Of a stretch of DNA of 64,000 nucleotides, positions 15,234 to 24,605 are shown one piece after another. This DNA comes from MED-G105 sp039819085 (GTDB taxonomy: Bacteria; Pseudomonadota; Alphaproteobacteria; Caulobacterales; Parvularculaceae). The notes below the pieces were generated by a model. It made no database searches, had not been told where the DNA came from, and saw only the letters and a list, made by a program, of their open reading frames with translations. Made by a program: the position numbers and the translations under genes. Location: assembly GCA_039819085.1 (NCBI GenBank), contig JBCBSQ010000003.1, positions 1 through 64,000 on the forward strand, read 5' to 3'. The first letter of the stretch is position 1, and the number at the start of each line of letters is the position of its first letter.

Positions 15234-18200
15234 ATGGCCCGCAAAGACCGCATTGTAGAACAGGCGACTGAAATCGCGTCTGATTTGTCCGGATACGAAG
15301 AAGCGGACATCGCGCCGGGTGCGACGTTTCTTTCTCTCGGTTTCGATTCCCTGTTCCTGACCCAGTTCGCCGCCGCCATTCAGAAGGCGTTTTCCGTCAA
15401 GACGACGTTTCGTCAGTTGATGGAGGAGACGCCGACGATTGATGCGCTCGCCGCGCGTCTTGATTCGGTCATGCCGACGGAGGCGGGCGAAGGCGTGCGA
15501 GACGCACAGGCAGGCGAAGCGTCTGACGGAGCATCGCCGCAGGTAACGCCCAGTGTCGAGACGCCGGACGTGTCATCGCGAATTGAGGTCCCGGCGATTC
15601 CAACTTCTGGTGCGGGAGACGGCGCTGAAGACGGGCTCGCCGCAATCTTTGAGGCGCAACTCGAGCTCATGCGCCAACAATTGCAGGCGCTCGGCGGATC
15701 ATTTCCATCCGGAGCAAGGGCGAGTTCGGCGCCGACGCGCGACAGCAGGAAGCCAGGTGATGCGCCTGCTGTGTCGCCGCCTGAAAAGGATCACGCCGCC
15801 GCGGCGAGAGCAGCCGGCGCCGCGCCGCTTTCGGACGAAGCGCCATCAGCTAGCGCGGGCGCGGCTCTTTCTGACCGCCAGCTGCGCCATATTGAGCGGT
15901 TGATGGAGCGGTACGTCGCCAAGACATCCGGTTCGCGGGATTTGACGCAGCACTATCGACCCGCCTTCGCTGACCCGCGCACGGCGGCCGGCTTCACGCC
16001 GCTTTGGAAAGAGATGGTCTATCCGATCGCGGTAGAACGCTCAGAAGGCGCGCACCTCTGGGACGTTGACGGAAACAAGTACATTGACCTCCTGAATGGT
16101 TTTGGTCCGAATTTTTTCGGGCATCGCGCGCCGTTTGTGGTGGAGACGATGCGCGCGCAATTGGAGAAGGGCTTTGAAGTCGGTCCCCAGTCGCCAATAG
16201 CTGGCGAGGCGGCCGCGCTCTTCTGTGAGCTGACGGGTATGGCCCGGGTCTCCTGGGTGAACACTGGTTCCGAGGCGGTGCAGGCGGCGATGCGCGTTGC
16301 GCGCACCGTGACGGGCAGGGACAGAGTTGTTTGTTTCGCAGGCAGCTATCATGGCAACTTCGATGAAGTGCTGGTCGGGCGCGCGCCGACACGGGAAGGC
16401 CGCGCCACGAGGCCGTCGGCCCCCGGCGTGCCGATGGCGTCCACATCGAACATGATCGTCCTGGAATACGGCGCGGATGAGGCTCTTGACGTCATTGCGC
16501 GTCGTGCGGACGAGATCGCGCTTGTGATGGTCGAACCCGTGCAGAGTCGGCGGCCGGATTTTCGACCGAAGGAGTTTCTTCATGCGCTGCGTAAACTGAC
16601 GAAAGCGAAGGGGATTGTCCTACTGTTCGACGAGGTGATCACCGGCTTTCGGCTCGGCGTTGACGGGGCGCAGGGCTATTTCGGGGTTGAGGCCGATCTT
16701 GCGACGTATGGCAAAGTGCTTGCTGGCGGCATGCCGATCGGCGCCGTCGCCGGCTCGCCGGAGTTCATGGACACATTCGATGGAGGACAGTGGCGCTATG
16801 GCGATGCAAGTCAACCTACCGCCGGCGTGACTTTCTTCGCGGGCACGTTCGTGCGCCATCCGATGTCCATTGCGGCCGCCCATGCATGCCTGAAATACCT
16901 GAAGGCCGCCGGTCCGAGCCTCCAGCAGAGCGTCAATGCGAAAACGGATCGGCTCGCCGGCGCGCTGAACGATCTGTTTACTGAGCGTGGCGTTCGTTTT
17001 AACCTCGCGCATTTTGCTTCTCAGATGTTTCTTCGGACTGGCGGGGAGGGTCAGCTCGGGGATCTTTTCTTCTATCACTTGCGCGAACGCGGCGTGCATA
17101 TCTTGGAGAATTTCCCGAGCTACATGACGGCGGCGCACGACGATGAAGACATCGACTTCGTCATCGACGCCGCGCGCGATTCCATTCTGGAAATGGAGGC
17201 GGATGAGATCTTTCGGCCGCGTGGCGATGCGCCGTCGGCGCGGCGTCGGCGCAGCTACCCGCTAACGGCCGGCCAGCAGGAGATATGGGTCGCCTCGCAG
17301 CTGAGTGACGAAGCTTCTTGCGCATACAATGAATCAATCTCTCTACGGATTGAAGGAGAGCTGGACGAAGAACGCTTCAGGGTGGCCGTTGACGCGTCCC
17401 TGGATGCGCACGAAGCGTTCCGCCTCCGCTTTACGCCGGATGGCGAAACGCAATGGGTGGATGACGAAGCTCAGTTGCGGGCGCGTCTCCAAGACGTCTC
17501 GCGGCTGTCCGAAGGCGAACGCGACGCCTGTGTCACAGCCTTTTTTGAGCGAGAAGCCTCGACGCCGTTCGATCTTGAGAATGGCCCGCTAGCGCGCGCG
17601 ACGCTGTTGCGGGTGGGCGCGCGCGAGTCGATATTCGCTCTTTATGCGCATCATATCGTTTTTGATGGGTATGCGACTGACTTGATTCTGAGGGATATCA
17701 AGTCGCGTTATGAAGACGGAGCGGCGCTTGCATCGATCAAGCCGTTCCATGTTTTCGCCAATCATGCAAACCGGCCAGCGGCGCGAGCGCGCTGTCTGGA
17801 GGGTTGGGCGGCGGAGTTCGGCGATGAGGCGCCGGCGCCTTTGGCGTTGCCGACCGATCGCCCGTATGCTGAGAAACGGCGCGGCGCGGGCGCGACGATC
17901 CTGAAAAGCTTCCCCCTTGAGGTTGATGCGGCCGCGGCCGCTCTTGCGCGCGAATTTGGCGTGGGCGCGACCGCGGTTTATCTCGCGGCTTTCGCGCTGG
18001 TCATGTCGCGGTTATCGGGCGCCCGGAGGGTCGTCATCGGCGCGCCGTCAGCCGGGCAGGCGACAAGCGGCGTTGAGGCCATTGGATTTTGCGTCTCCAT
18101 GTGGCCGCTCCTGATCGATCTCGACGGGGCGGAGGAGTTCCCGGAACTCGCCAATCGCGCGCAGGCCGCTTTGAGCGCCGCGAGCGATCGCCCTTATGTC

Positions 18201-21200
18201 ACAGCCAGCGAACTCGCTCGTCGCCTTGACGCCCCGTTCGACCCGTCTCGGCCGCCGATCGTGCAGGTTGCGCTCAATGTGACGCGGTTTTTCGAGGAGC
18301 TGAACTTCGGCGAAGCGATGACGACGCCTTTTGAGAATCACCGCGCGTCGGCTCAGTATGATGTATTCGTCGGGGTGCGGAAGGGGGCGGATAAGCTGGA
18401 GATCGATTGCGACTACGCAAGCGACGTCTTTGACGCAGCCCGCGTTGAATCATGGATCGACGCCTTCATGCAGGTGGTCCTGGTCGCGGCGGCCAAACCG
18501 GCCTCGCTGCTCGGCGACATTGCGGATGAGGCGGGGGCGCCTGATATTGCGGCTGAAACGCCTTTGGATGTGGGGACGCCTTTGGACGAGGCTGCGCCGT
18601 CGAAGAAGCTAGCGTCCGTGTCATTTGACGAAACGACTGACGCCAACGCCTGCGGCAAAGTCGCGGCGACGGTCCTTGCGGCGGTGGAGCGGGCCCTCGG
18701 CGTATCGGGCGTGTCGCTGACGGACAATTACTTTGACCTCGGCGGTCAGTCTCTAAAGGCCGCACGGTTGATTGCTGATCTGCGCCGTGCGCTTGAATGC
18801 GAGGTCCGACTCGCCTGGCTCTTCGATGCCCCTGATCTTGACGCATTCGTGGCGAGGATCGAAGCGAGCGCGCCGAGCGTCGCTGATATTCCGCAAGCGA
18901 ATGATACGATCGATGACGCTCGCGAGGTGGGAGCTGTCCCGTTGACGTTCCTGCAGGAGCGCTTTTGGGCGCATGCCGCGCTTGATGACGGCGCGGGCCT
19001 GCACTGGCTTCGGCTCGCCTGGCGAATTGACGGCGAAGTCGATGACGCGACCTTGTGCGCCGCGGTCGATGATGTCGTGGCGTCGCATGAAATCCTCCAG
19101 ATGCGGATCGATAGTGAGGCTGAGCTTCCCGTCTTTGCGCCTGTTGCGACGGAAATGCGTACAAGGACTGAAGTCGAAAGAACCGCGGCCACAAGGATGG
19201 AGGGGCGCCTTGGCGATTTCTGGTCGCCGCCGTCGCTTGAGGAGGGGCCGCTCTTTAAGGCGCTTGTTCTGCGCGAAAGCGACGCGCGCGCGACGCTTGC
19301 CGTTCTGGTGCATCACACGGTCTGGGACGGCGCATCGTCTGAGCTATTTGTGAATGCGGTGGCGGAGCGGTATGCGGCGCAATCGCAAGGACGGGCGTTG
19401 GAAGAGAAGGCTGCGTGTCGACTTGCGCGGCAGTCCGAGGCGCTGACGGCGGATCGCGCCGCCGCGAGCGACGAAGATCTCGCATATTGGTCGAATGAGC
19501 TGGCTGAGCCGCCGGAGCCCTACGCATCGCCAACGGATCTTCCCCGTCCAGATCTATTTGACTATGCGGGCGATTGGATTGTGCGCGATCTGTCAGCGGC
19601 GGATCTCGACGCCGCCCGGCGCCTGGCGCACGCTCAGAAAACGACGCCGTTTGTCGTCTTCCTGGCCGCATGGGCGGCGTTCCTTTCGAGGCTCAGCGAG
19701 CAGGACGATCTTGTCATCGCCGCGCCGACGGCGATGCGCGAAAACCCCGTTTTGAGCGACGTGATCGGCTGTTACGTGACGACCGCGCATTTTCGCGCGC
19801 GTCCAAATAGGAATGAGCCGGGACGCGTGCTCATCAGCAAGATGCGCAAGACCGTTATGGAAGGCGCTGGTCGCTGCTATGCGGCGCCCGATGAGATCGC
19901 CGCGAGGTTGGGCGTCAGGCGCGACCCAACCAGAACGCCGCTCACTCAAACCCAGTTCGATTGGCGCGAGACAGGAGTAAAGGCAATAGGCCGCGGCGCG
20001 AGAATTGTCGAAGCGCCCGTCAACCCGCGCGCGGCGCCGTGCGATCTCTCGCTGAGCGTCGTAGACGCTGGCGATGGCGGCCGTGTCGAACTTCAGTATG
20101 CGACGTCGCTCTTTTCCGAGCGCCAGGCGATTGCCATTTCGGATAGTTTCACGGCGTTCCTGACGGCGTTTCTTTCAGAGGCCGACGCGCCTTTGAGCAG
20201 GCTTCCGATGATGGCCGACAAAGTTCGTGGCGAGGTCCTGGCGTTTGGGACCGGCCTTAAACGAGATACGCCGGCGCCGGGGGCGCTTGATACGATCATC
20301 GCCGCCGCGTCGAGTGCGCCGGACGCCGTCGCGATCATTTGCGAGGGGCGCGAGACGACCTATGCGGCGTTGCTGGAGCGATCAAATGACATCGCTGCGG
20401 CGCTCGCGGATGCGGGCGCCGGCGATGGCGCGATCATTGGCGTCATGGCGCGGCGCGGGCCCGACCTTGTCGCGGCCTGTCTCGCCGTCTGGCGTATTGG
20501 CGGCGCCTATTTGCCGCTCGATCCAACGTATCCGGAAGAGCGTTTGCGCTACATGATTGATGATTCCGGCGCCAAGGCGATCATCGCCGATGAGGTCGCC
20601 GACTTCGACGCTATTGGAGGCGACGACCTTCTGGCGAAGGGCGCGCAATTCATTGCGCTGGACGGCGTCGAACGCGCGTCCAGTGTTATTGAGCCGGCTG
20701 CTTATGACGCCGCGCGACGCGCATATGTGATCTACACGTCGGGGTCGACCGGGCGGCCGAAGGGCGTCGAAAACGCTCACGGGCAGTTGGCGAACTTCCT
20801 CCGCTCAATGGCGCGCGCGCCGGGCCTCGGTCGTGATGACGCGCTCCTTGCAGTGACGACATTGTCTTTTGACATCTCGATTCTCGAACTGTTCCTGCCG
20901 CTTGCTGTTGGAGGCCGCGTCGTCGTCGCGTCGAGCGAAGACGCCGGCGATCCGTATGCGCTGGAAGAGCTCCTTGCCGAAGCGACTGTCATGCAGGCGA
21001 CGCCGGCGACCTGGCGCCTCTTGATCGACGCAGGCTGGGAAGGCGGCGCAGAACTGCGCGCGCTGTGCGGCGGCGAGGCGCTGACGGAAACGCTGGCGGG
21101 CGATCTTGTCGAGCGGGTCGGGGAGCTCTGGAACATGTACGGGCCGACCGAGACGACAGTATGGTCCGCCTGCAAACGGATAACCGACCCAAAGAACATC

Positions 21201-22010
21201 TCCATCGGGCGGGCCATCGACGACACTCGGCTTTACATCCGGGACTCCGGCGGCGAATTACGCCCGCCTTGCGCGGCCGGCGAGCTCTGGATCGGCGGGC
21301 GAGGCGTCGCGTCAGGCTATCTCGGCCGCCCGGACCTCACCATGGAGCGTTTCCAGGCTGATCCGTTTCAGGAGGAGGGCGCCGCGCGGGTCTATCGAAC
21401 AGGCGACCTCGCGCGTTGGACGCCGTCCGGAGAAATAGAGATCCTCGGCCGGATCGACAGCCAGGTGAAAGTGCGCGGCTTCCGCATCGAACTTGAGGAA
21501 ATCGAAGCCGCGCTCGACGCAATCTCTGGCATATCAAAAGGGGTGGCGGCCGTGCGTCCGGATGCGGGAGGCGAACCGGCGATTGTCGCCTATGTGAGTT
21601 ATAGCGACGGCGCGCGCGCCACCGGCAGCGAGCTACGCCGGGCGTTGCGACAGTCCTTGCCGGCGTACATGCTGCCCCAGTTTTTCGTGGAGTTGGACGC
21701 GATCCCGCTCACCCCAAATGGCAAGATCGATCGCAAGCGCTTGCCCGATCCGGCGATTGGCGCGTCGACGGCTCGGGATCGGGCGCCGCCGCGCAGTGAA
21801 CTGGAGCGGGCGATCGCCGAGATCTGGCGTGAGCTTCTGCCGGTCGAAGACGTTGCGGTCACGGACAATTTCTTTGAGCTTGGCGGCCAGTCGCTCCAGG
21901 CGGCGCGAATGGCGGCGATCGTCAGGCGCCGAACCGGACGACGGGTGTCGCCGCGCGCCGCGATCTTCGAAACGCTGGAGCAGATTGCGCGCGCGGCTGA
22001 AGCTGGCTGA
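15234..22010 (+). CDS. Hybrid ACP-aminotransferase-NRPS megaenzyme (C-PCP-C-A-PCP)
   Basis: The protein is 2258 aa from the ATG at 15234; the frame is open further up, but only as an out-of-frame shadow of the KS-AT gene. In order: ACP (Ser39 in LGFDSL); class III PLP aminotransferase (~235-660, Lys494 in TYGKVLAGG); C1 (~674-1110, HHIVFDG 806-812); PCP1 (Ser1173 in LGGQS); C2 (~1234-1660, HHTVWDG 1360-1366); A (~1685-2170, YTSGSTGRPKG, NGKIDRK with Lys2164); PCP2 (Ser2220). The A-domain specificity residues read D-I-L-Q-L-G-M-V-W-K, close to the known glycine code. The aminotransferase would turn the beta-keto group into beta-amino, as in iturin-type enzymes. C1-PCP1 has no A domain, and there is no terminal TE, R or C domain. 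Confidence 0.93.
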   Translation: MARKDRIVEQATEIASDLSGYEEADIAPGATFLSLGFDSLFLTQFAAAIQKAFSVKTTFRQLMEETPTIDALAARLDSVMPTEAGEGVRDAQAGEASDGASPQVTPSVETPDVSSRIEVPAIPTSGAGDGAEDGLAAIFEAQLELMRQQLQALGGSFPSGARASSAPTRDSRKPGDAPAVSPPEKDHAAAARAAGAAPLSDEAPSASAGAALSDRQLRHIERLMERYVAKTSGSRDLTQHYRPAFADPRTAAGFTPLWKEMVYPIAVERSEGAHLWDVDGNKYIDLLNGFGPNFFGHRAPFVVETMRAQLEKGFEVGPQSPIAGEAAALFCELTGMARVSWVNTGSEAVQAAMRVARTVTGRDRVVCFAGSYHGNFDEVLVGRAPTREGRATRPSAPGVPMASTSNMIVLEYGADEALDVIARRADEIALVMVEPVQSRRPDFRPKEFLHALRKLTKAKGIVLLFDEVITGFRLGVDGAQGYFGVEADLATYGKVLAGGMPIGAVAGSPEFMDTFDGGQWRYGDASQPTAGVTFFAGTFVRHPMSIAAAHACLKYLKAAGPSLQQSVNAKTDRLAGALNDLFTERGVRFNLAHFASQMFLRTGGEGQLGDLFFYHLRERGVHILENFPSYMTAAHDDEDIDFVIDAARDSILEMEADEIFRPRGDAPSARRRRSYPLTAGQQEIWVASQLSDEASCAYNESISLRIEGELDEERFRVAVDASLDAHEAFRLRFTPDGETQWVDDEAQLRARLQDVSRLSEGERDACVTAFFEREASTPFDLENGPLARATLLRVGARESIFALYAHHIVFDGYATDLILRDIKSRYEDGAALASIKPFHVFANHANRPAARARCLEGWAAEFGDEAPAPLALPTDRPYAEKRRGAGATILKSFPLEVDAAAAALAREFGVGATAVYLAAFALVMSRLSGARRVVIGAPSAGQATSGVEAIGFCVSMWPLLIDLDGAEEFPELANRAQAALSAASDRPYVTASELARRLDAPFDPSRPPIVQVALNVTRFFEELNFGEAMTTPFENHRASAQYDVFVGVRKGADKLEIDCDYASDVFDAARVESWIDAFMQVVLVAAAKPASLLGDIADEAGAPDIAAETPLDVGTPLDEAAPSKKLASVSFDETTDANACGKVAATVLAAVERALGVSGVSLTDNYFDLGGQSLKAARLIADLRRALECEVRLAWLFDAPDLDAFVARIEASAPSVADIPQANDTIDDAREVGAVPLTFLQERFWAHAALDDGAGLHWLRLAWRIDGEVDDATLCAAVDDVVASHEILQMRIDSEAELPVFAPVATEMRTRTEVERTAATRMEGRLGDFWSPPSLEEGPLFKALVLRESDARATLAVLVHHTVWDGASSELFVNAVAERYAAQSQGRALEEKAACRLARQSEALTADRAAASDEDLAYWSNELAEPPEPYASPTDLPRPDLFDYAGDWIVRDLSAADLDAARRLAHAQKTTPFVVFLAAWAAFLSRLSEQDDLVIAAPTAMRENPVLSDVIGCYVTTAHFRARPNRNEPGRVLISKMRKTVMEGAGRCYAAPDEIAARLGVRRDPTRTPLTQTQFDWRETGVKAIGRGARIVEAPVNPRAAPCDLSLSVVDAGDGGRVELQYATSLFSERQAIAISDSFTAFLTAFLSEADAPLSRLPMMADKVRGEVLAFGTGLKRDTPAPGALDTIIAAASSAPDAVAIICEGRETTYAALLERSNDIAAALADAGAGDGAIIGVMARRGPDLVAACLAVWRIGGAYLPLDPTYPEERLRYMIDDSGAKAIIADEVADFDAIGGDDLLAKGAQFIALDGVERASSVIEPAAYDAARRAYVIYTSGSTGRPKGVENAHGQLANFLRSMARAPGLGRDDALLAVTTLSFDISILELFLPLAVGGRVVVASSEDAGDPYALEELLAEATVMQATPATWRLLIDAGWEGGAELRALCGGEALTETLAGDLVERVGELWNMYGPTETTVWSACKRITDPKNISIGRAIDDTRLYIRDSGGELRPPCAAGELWIGGRGVASGYLGRPDLTMERFQADPFQEEGAARVYRTGDLARWTPSGEIEILGRIDSQVKVRGFRIELEEIEAALDAISGISKGVAAVRPDAGGEPAIVAYVSYSDGARATGSELRRALRQSLPAYMLPQFFVELDAIPLTPNGKIDRKRLPDPAIGASTARDRAPPRSELERAIAEIWRELLPVEDVAVTDNFFELGGQSLQAARMAAIVRRRTGRRVSPRAAIFETLEQIARAAEAG

Positions 22011-22017
22011 CGGGCCC

Positions 22018-22752
22018 CTATGGAAAAGCCTCGGCGATGAGGCCGGCCAGTCGATCTGTTTGCGAGCTAAGGAAGTAGTGTCCGCCGTCGACAGTTTCGG
22101 TGCGGAAATCACCTTTTGTTGCGGCGGCCCAGCTCGCAGCGGCTTTGGAGCCAGTGGACGGATCGCTTGCGCCGACAACGGCGATGATCGGGAACTCGAC
22201 CGGGCGTACGATGGAGTCGTCACGCGTCGCGGCGAGGGTTAGGTCTCTGCGCAGGCGTCGGGCCGCGATCGGCCGCATGTCGGCGCTGACCATCGCGTCA
22301 GGCGCCGGGCCATACTCGGCGGCGAGCGCGTCAAACAACGCCGCGTCATCCGTCGGGAGCGCGCGGTACCGGGAAAAGTCGCCGTCGGGCGTCGCGCGCG
22401 CTCCCGCCAGCAAAGCGGTCAAGGGCGCGCCGCGCATCGCCGTCGCCACGTCGAGCGCCAAGAGCGCGCCGAGGCTGTGGCCGTAAAGTGCGAGCGGGCC
22501 GGGTGGAACCTCATCAAGCCCGTCGACGGCGTCGCGGACAAGGGCGCGCCAGTCGCGCGGCGGCGGTTCGTCGTCGCGAAGATCGCGGCCCGGCGGGCAA
22601 TACGCGAAACACTCAACTCGCGCCGGCATGGCCCGCGCGAGGGGCGCAAATGCGCCAGGTCCTCCGCCGGCGTAGGGGAAGAAAACGACGCGACCTCGCG
22701 CCATCGGACGAGGCGTCAGGCAGTGAAATCTGATGGGACGGCCCGGCTCCAT
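22018..22752 (-). CDS. Type II thioesterase of the PKS/NRPS cluster
   Basis: An alpha/beta hydrolase of 244 aa in the type II thioesterase family (GrsT/RifR-like). It shows FFPYAGGGPGAFAPLA near the N-terminus, the nucleophile in LYGHSLGALLALDVA, and the catalytic His in VDGGHYFLSS near the end. Such enzymes remove stalled or wrong acyl groups from carrier domains. The gene is convergent to the megaenzyme, with only 7 bases between the stop codons. Because the assembly line lacks its own TE, this protein might also release the product, though that is not its usual job. Confidence 0.88.
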   Translation of the reverse strand: MEPGRPIRFHCLTPRPMARGRVVFFPYAGGGPGAFAPLARAMPARVECFAYCPPGRDLRDDEPPPRDWRALVRDAVDGLDEVPPGPLALYGHSLGALLALDVATAMRGAPLTALLAGARATPDGDFSRYRALPTDDAALFDALAAEYGPAPDAMVSADMRPIAARRLRRDLTLAATRDDSIVRPVEFPIIAVVGASDPSTGSKAAASWAAATKGDFRTETVDGGHYFLSSQTDRLAGLIAEAFP

Positions 22753-22811
22753 AGTTCTTTTTTAGCTTGCCTCGGGCTAACCATGCCAGTCGGGGAAGAA
22801 GGAGAGCGGGT

Positions 22812-23609
22812 ATGCCCGCGTTTCATTTTGGCGCAAGCGAGGCGCCGTTGTTCGGATATTTTCATCCGCCGCAAGCGCGCGCAGGGCTGCGGCCGGCTGT
22901 GCTCATCTGTCCGCCGATCGGTGAGGAGGGCGTGCGCGCCCATCGCATGCTGCGCGTTCTGGCGGAGCGTCTTGCGCGCGCAGGCGCGCCGACGCTGCGG
23001 TTCGACTATCGGAGCAGCGGCGATTCGGCTGGCGCATGCGAGGAATTGACCCTCGGCTCGATGGGCGCCGACATTATTTCGGCGCACGATGAATTGATCG
23101 ATATGAGCCGCGCCTCACGCGCGGTGTGGATTGGTTTGCGCCTCGGCGGCGCGGCGGCCGTGCGCGCCGCCCAACGCGTGCCGCGCGGACCCGCTGGCGT
23201 CATCCTTTGGGACCCTATCGTCGACGGGACGGCCTATCTGTCGGCGATGTCCGAAGCGCAGGCTTCTATGGGGCTTCCTGAAGATTCGGATACGGCGCAA
23301 CCCGGCGCGCCAGACGATCCGGCTGAAGCGATTGGGTTCCAGTTGTCGCCGACCCTGCGCGCCGAACTGCGCGCCATGTCCAACGCTGATCTTAAACGAA
23401 AGCCGACGCGCCGGGTCATGATCCTCGCCGGCGCAGCCACCCCGCAGATCGCCAGCCTCCACGAGGCGATCGCAGAACTCGAAGCGCCGGTCGACGAACT
23501 CCATGACGCAGATGGATCGGCCTGGAATTCCGACGACGCGTTGAACGCTTACTATGTCCCCGCACGCACGATCGAGGCGTTGGTCGAAGCTGTGGAGGGT
23601 TGGCGCTGA
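22812..23609 (+). CDS. Exosortase-A-type alpha/beta hydrolase 2-like protein
   Basis: The start is an ATG with AAGGAGAG 8 bases before it; the product has 265 aa. It has an alpha/beta hydrolase layout (AVLICPPIGEEGVRAHRMLR, then LRFDYRSSGDSAG), but the nucleophile elbow reads GLRLGG, without Ser or Cys. That matches my recollection of the hydrolase 2 family linked to exosortase A loci, where GLRLG is usual. It may be non-catalytic or use a different mechanism. The next gene, another hydrolase, overlaps its stop codon, and both lie between the PKS/NRPS genes and a flippase. Role unproven; handling of an acyl or glycan intermediate is plausible. Confidence 0.7.
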   Translation: MPAFHFGASEAPLFGYFHPPQARAGLRPAVLICPPIGEEGVRAHRMLRVLAERLARAGAPTLRFDYRSSGDSAGACEELTLGSMGADIISAHDELIDMSRASRAVWIGLRLGGAAAVRAAQRVPRGPAGVILWDPIVDGTAYLSAMSEAQASMGLPEDSDTAQPGAPDDPAEAIGFQLSPTLRAELRAMSNADLKRKPTRRVMILAGAATPQIASLHEAIAELEAPVDELHDADGSAWNSDDALNAYYVPARTIEALVEAVEGWR

Positions 23610-24571
23610 TGGAGCGGATCGTTGAATTCGGCAGTGACGCGTCAGGTGAAGCCGCAACCGGCCGGCTTGTCGGGATCGTCAATCGACAGGAAGACGCGAG
23701 CGCCTATCAGCGCCCCGCTGCGCTGCTGTTCAATGCTGGCATCGTCCATCGGATTGGTCCGCATCGGCTGAATGTCAAGTTGGCTCGGGCGCTTGCCGAA
23801 GTTGGCGTTGCATCCATACGTTTCGATCTCTCAGGACTTGGCGATAGCCCGCCGGCGCCGGCGGGCGCTGCGTACGAAGCGCAAGCGGCGCTGGACATTT
23901 CAGCCGCAGCGGACGTTCTGGAGGCGGACGGCGCTCGCACCGGCTTCGTCGCGATCGGCATGTGTTCCGGCGCGGACAACGCCTATCGCGCGGCGCTCCA
24001 GGATTCGCGGATCATCGGCCTCGTCCTTCTTGACCCGTACGCTTATGAAACGCCGAGAGCGAAAGTGGAACGCGCGCTGGAGAAAGCCCGCGACATTGAT
24101 CGTTGGAAGCGGGCGATTGGCCGTACGATCGGCCGCGACGAGGAGACGAGCGCGGCCTCTTCGCTCGATGGCGGAGAAGACAATGATCGCGTCCATCCGC
24201 CGGTTGCAGAGTTTGGCCGCGACCTTGAGGCGCTCGCGCAGCGTGGGGTTCGCGTTCTTATTCGGTATACAACTTATGTGGAGGAGTTGCTGACCGATCC
24301 GCGCCACTTTCATGATGCGTTCAAGGGTTTTGATTTCGCCGGCAATCTCGATGTGGAAGTTGATCGGCAGTCGGATCATACATATGTGCGAATGTCGGCG
24401 CAAAAGCGATTGTTCGACCACATCGCCGCCTGGTATGAGGCGAACTGGCCGCGGGGCGCGGAGGCCCCAGCGCCGCCGCCGCGTGAAGCCGGGTCGGCGC
24501 CTGATCCAGCGCCGGCGCCCGGTGCGCCAATCGCGGGTCTGCGCCGCGCCGGCGTGAGACCGGCGCGATGA
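23609..24571 (+). CDS. Alpha/beta hydrolase, exosortase-A hydrolase 1-like
   Basis: The ATG at 23609 overlaps the TGA of the preceding gene, and GGAGG lies 10 bases upstream. The product has 320 aa. A hydrolase core is visible: ALLFNAGIVHRIGPHRLNVK (oxyanion region with HR-GPHR, typical of exosortase-associated hydrolases), SIRFDLSGLGDS, and the nucleophile elbow IGMCSGADNA with Ser. The C-terminal ~50 residues are Pro/Ala-rich. It forms a coupled pair with 22812-23609. The substrate is unknown; release or transfer of the PKS/NRPS product is one idea, and polysaccharide-linked chemistry is another. Confidence 0.7.
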   Translation: MERIVEFGSDASGEAATGRLVGIVNRQEDASAYQRPAALLFNAGIVHRIGPHRLNVKLARALAEVGVASIRFDLSGLGDSPPAPAGAAYEAQAALDISAAADVLEADGARTGFVAIGMCSGADNAYRAALQDSRIIGLVLLDPYAYETPRAKVERALEKARDIDRWKRAIGRTIGRDEETSAASSLDGGEDNDRVHPPVAEFGRDLEALAQRGVRVLIRYTTYVEELLTDPRHFHDAFKGFDFAGNLDVEVDRQSDHTYVRMSAQKRLFDHIAAWYEANWPRGAEAPAPPPREAGSAPDPAPAPGAPIAGLRRAGVRPAR

Positions 24572-24605
24572 ACGCCCGTTCGGCGCGCACGTCCGGCGTC
24601 ATCGC

